Origin: Palsa-504 sp003136255
GTDB taxonomy: Bacteria > Actinomycetota > Actinomycetes > Streptosporangiales > Streptosporangiaceae
Length of the DNA stretch: 7,114 nucleotides
Reading direction: 5' to 3'
Assembly (NCBI GenBank): GCA_003136255.1
Contig: PLDT01000639.1
Location: forward strand, 1 to 7,114
Every line of letters starts with the position of its first letter. Positions within the stretch are counted from its first letter, which is position 1. Below, one piece after another: positions 6,140 to 7,114 of this stretch. The position numbers were made by a program, and so were the translations under genes. The notes under the pieces are model-generated. The model was given only the letters and a program-made list of their open reading frames with translations. It searched no databases and was not told the DNA's origin.

Positions 6140-7114
6140 CAGTATCCGCCCCGGTTACCGCGGTGACCGCCATGCTGGAGGCGCGCAGCGTCGCCCTGGT
6201 CGGCGCCAGCGCGCGCCCCGGCAGCCTCGGCGCCCGGATGATCACCGAGGTGGCCCGCAGCCCGTCCGCGCCGCGCACCTACCTGGTCAACCCCCGCTAC
6301 ACCGAGATCGGCGGCGTGCCCTGCCTGCCGAACCTGGCCGAGGTGCCCGAATCCGTGGATCTGGTCCTGCTCGCGGTGCCCGACACCACGCTGGAGGATC
6401 AGCTGGTCCTGGCCGCACGCACCCAGGTCCGTTCGGCCGTTATCTTCGGAAACGCCTTCGACGCTGACGGCGGGACGGGGCTGCGGGACCGGCTGGCCGC
6501 GATCGCCACGGACGCGGGCATGGCCATGTGCGGGGCCGGATGCATGGGGTTCGTGAACGTGGCCCGCGGCCTGCGCGCGATGGGGTACCTCGAGCCCGAC
6601 CCGGTGCCGGCCGGGTCGGTCGCCCTGATCACGCACTCCGGGTCGGTGTTCTCTACGCTGCTGCGCGCGCGCCGCGGGTTCGGCTTCAGCCTGGCCGTCT
6701 CGTCCGGGCAGGAGCTCGTCACCACCGCCGCGGCCTACGCCCGGTACGCGCTGGGGCTGGCCGAGACCCGGGTCCTGGCCTTGGTCCTGGAGGCGATCAG
6801 GGACGCCACCGGGCTGCGCGCGGCGCTGGCCGCCGCCCTGGCCGCCGACGTACCGGTCATCCTGCTCAGCGTGGGCCTGTCGCAGAAGGCCCAGGCCCTG
6901 GTCTCGGCGCACTCGGGCGCGCTGGCCGCGGCCGACGGCGCGTGGGAGGCGCTGGCCGGCGCGTACGGCGTGCACCGGGTGCATGACCTGGCCGAGCTGG
7001 CCGACACGCTGGAGCTGTTCGCGGTTGGCCGACGCGCGGCCGGCCAGGGCCGCGCCGCAAAAGGCACCGCTACAGGCGCCGCAAAAGGCACCGCTACAGG
7101 CGCCGCAAAAGGCA
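6136..7114 (+). CDS. NDP-forming acyl-CoA synthetase, CoA-binding part (acetate-CoA ligase family), C-terminus cut by window edge
   Basis: The visible 326 residues match the alpha-type half of NDP-forming acyl-CoA synthetases, which interconvert acyl-CoA plus nucleoside diphosphate with free acid plus nucleoside triphosphate through a phosphohistidine. A CoA-binding Rossmann domain comes first (SVALVGASARPG, about 18-29; CLPNLAEVP; VDLVLLAVP), then succinyl-CoA-ligase-like domains (AVIFGNAF; CGAGCMGFVN; ALITHSGSVFSTLL; LALVLEAIRD). His259 in SAHSGALAAADGAWEA is the likely phosphorylated histidine. GAGCMG and THSGS replace the commoner GPNCLG and SQSGA, suggesting a divergent subgroup. The frame then enters an AAKGTATG repeat where the next domain or an ATP-grasp subunit domain is expected. 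The GTG at 6136 overlaps the flavoprotein stop (GTGA); the in-frame ATG at 6172, with GGTGA five bases upstream, is an equally good alternative. Confidence 0.85.
   Translation, partial: MTVSAPVTAVTAMLEARSVALVGASARPGSLGARMITEVARSPSAPRTYLVNPRYTEIGGVPCLPNLAEVPESVDLVLLAVPDTTLEDQLVLAARTQVRSAVIFGNAFDADGGTGLRDRLAAIATDAGMAMCGAGCMGFVNVARGLRAMGYLEPDPVPAGSVALITHSGSVFSTLLRARRGFGFSLAVSSGQELVTTAAAYARYALGLAETRVLALVLEAIRDATGLRAALAAALAADVPVILLSVGLSQKAQALVSAHSGALAAADGAWEALAGAYGVHRVHDLAELADTLELFAVGRRAAGQGRAAKGTATGAAKGTATGAAKG
7054..7114 (+). repeat. 24-bp in-frame tandem repeat encoding AAKGTATG, cut by window edge
   Basis: Two identical 24-base units (7054-7077, 7078-7101) and 13 bases of a third lie in the acyl-CoA ligase frame, coding for AAKGTATG, AAKGTATG, AAKG. 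The units use GCA, AAA, GCT and ACA, unlike the strongly GC-ending codons around them. The position follows the second ligase domain (after LAELADTLELFAVG), where a linker to the next domain is expected. Copies may continue past the edge. Confidence 0.9.

Noticed and set aside
6031..6984. 317-codon minus-strand open frame opposite the acyl-CoA ligase gene
   Set aside because: Low-complexity Gly/Arg/Gln/His translation without domains. The plus-strand frame encodes recognisable ligase motifs throughout.
1..7114. Mobile element, integrase, tRNA or rRNA gene
   Set aside because: No transposase or integrase motifs, terminal inverted repeats with target duplications, or tRNA/rRNA-like sequence were recognised on either strand.

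Overview
The window is very GC-rich DNA, with G or C at most third codon positions, GTG as well as ATG starts, and GGAGG-type ribosome binding sites. It encodes a TetR/BetI-type regulator, a PYROXD2/CrtI-like flavoprotein and an NDP-forming acyl-CoA ligase. Together these point to a high-GC actinobacterium; genus cannot be told from the window. The sequence is a draft scaffold: there is a 2-base N run (729-730) and a 74-base N run (1430-1503).

Left half, all on the minus strand, read from right to left. A TetR-family regulator (3599-4336) is followed after 17 bases by an ABC-transporter ATPase of the spermidine/putrescine (PotA-like) class (2466-3581); the two look like one transcription unit. 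After a 288-base relatively AT-rich intergenic region comes a zinc-dependent medium-chain dehydrogenase (1305-2177), interrupted by the long N run. Its stop codon lies in the first of five 20-21 bp tandem repeats (1215-1317). Beyond the repeats is a multi-pass membrane protein with an unusual soluble N-terminal segment (1-1149), which runs off the left edge.

Right half, on the plus strand. A PYROXD2/phytoene-dehydrogenase-like FAD oxidoreductase (4457-6139) is followed, with a 4-base stop/start overlap, by the CoA-binding part of an NDP-forming acyl-CoA synthetase (6136-7114), which runs off the right edge inside a 24-bp in-frame tandem repeat.

The two halves diverge from a 120-base region (4337-4456). 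It holds a perfect 7+7 dyad, GACTGAA-TG-TTCAGTC, overlapping the likely -10 box of the flavoprotein promoter, so the TetR protein probably controls both directions. A reasonable but unproven reading is a TetR-controlled catabolic locus. A PotA-like transporter would import an amine or other small organic substrate, the flavoprotein would oxidise it, and the acyl-CoA ligase would activate or release the acid product as a CoA thioester. Transporter permease and binding-protein genes are not in this window. I see nothing that amounts to a clearly new defence or mobile system; the most unusual items are the low-complexity repeats and the shared Ala/Thr/Gly/Lys-rich segments in the two plus-strand proteins.
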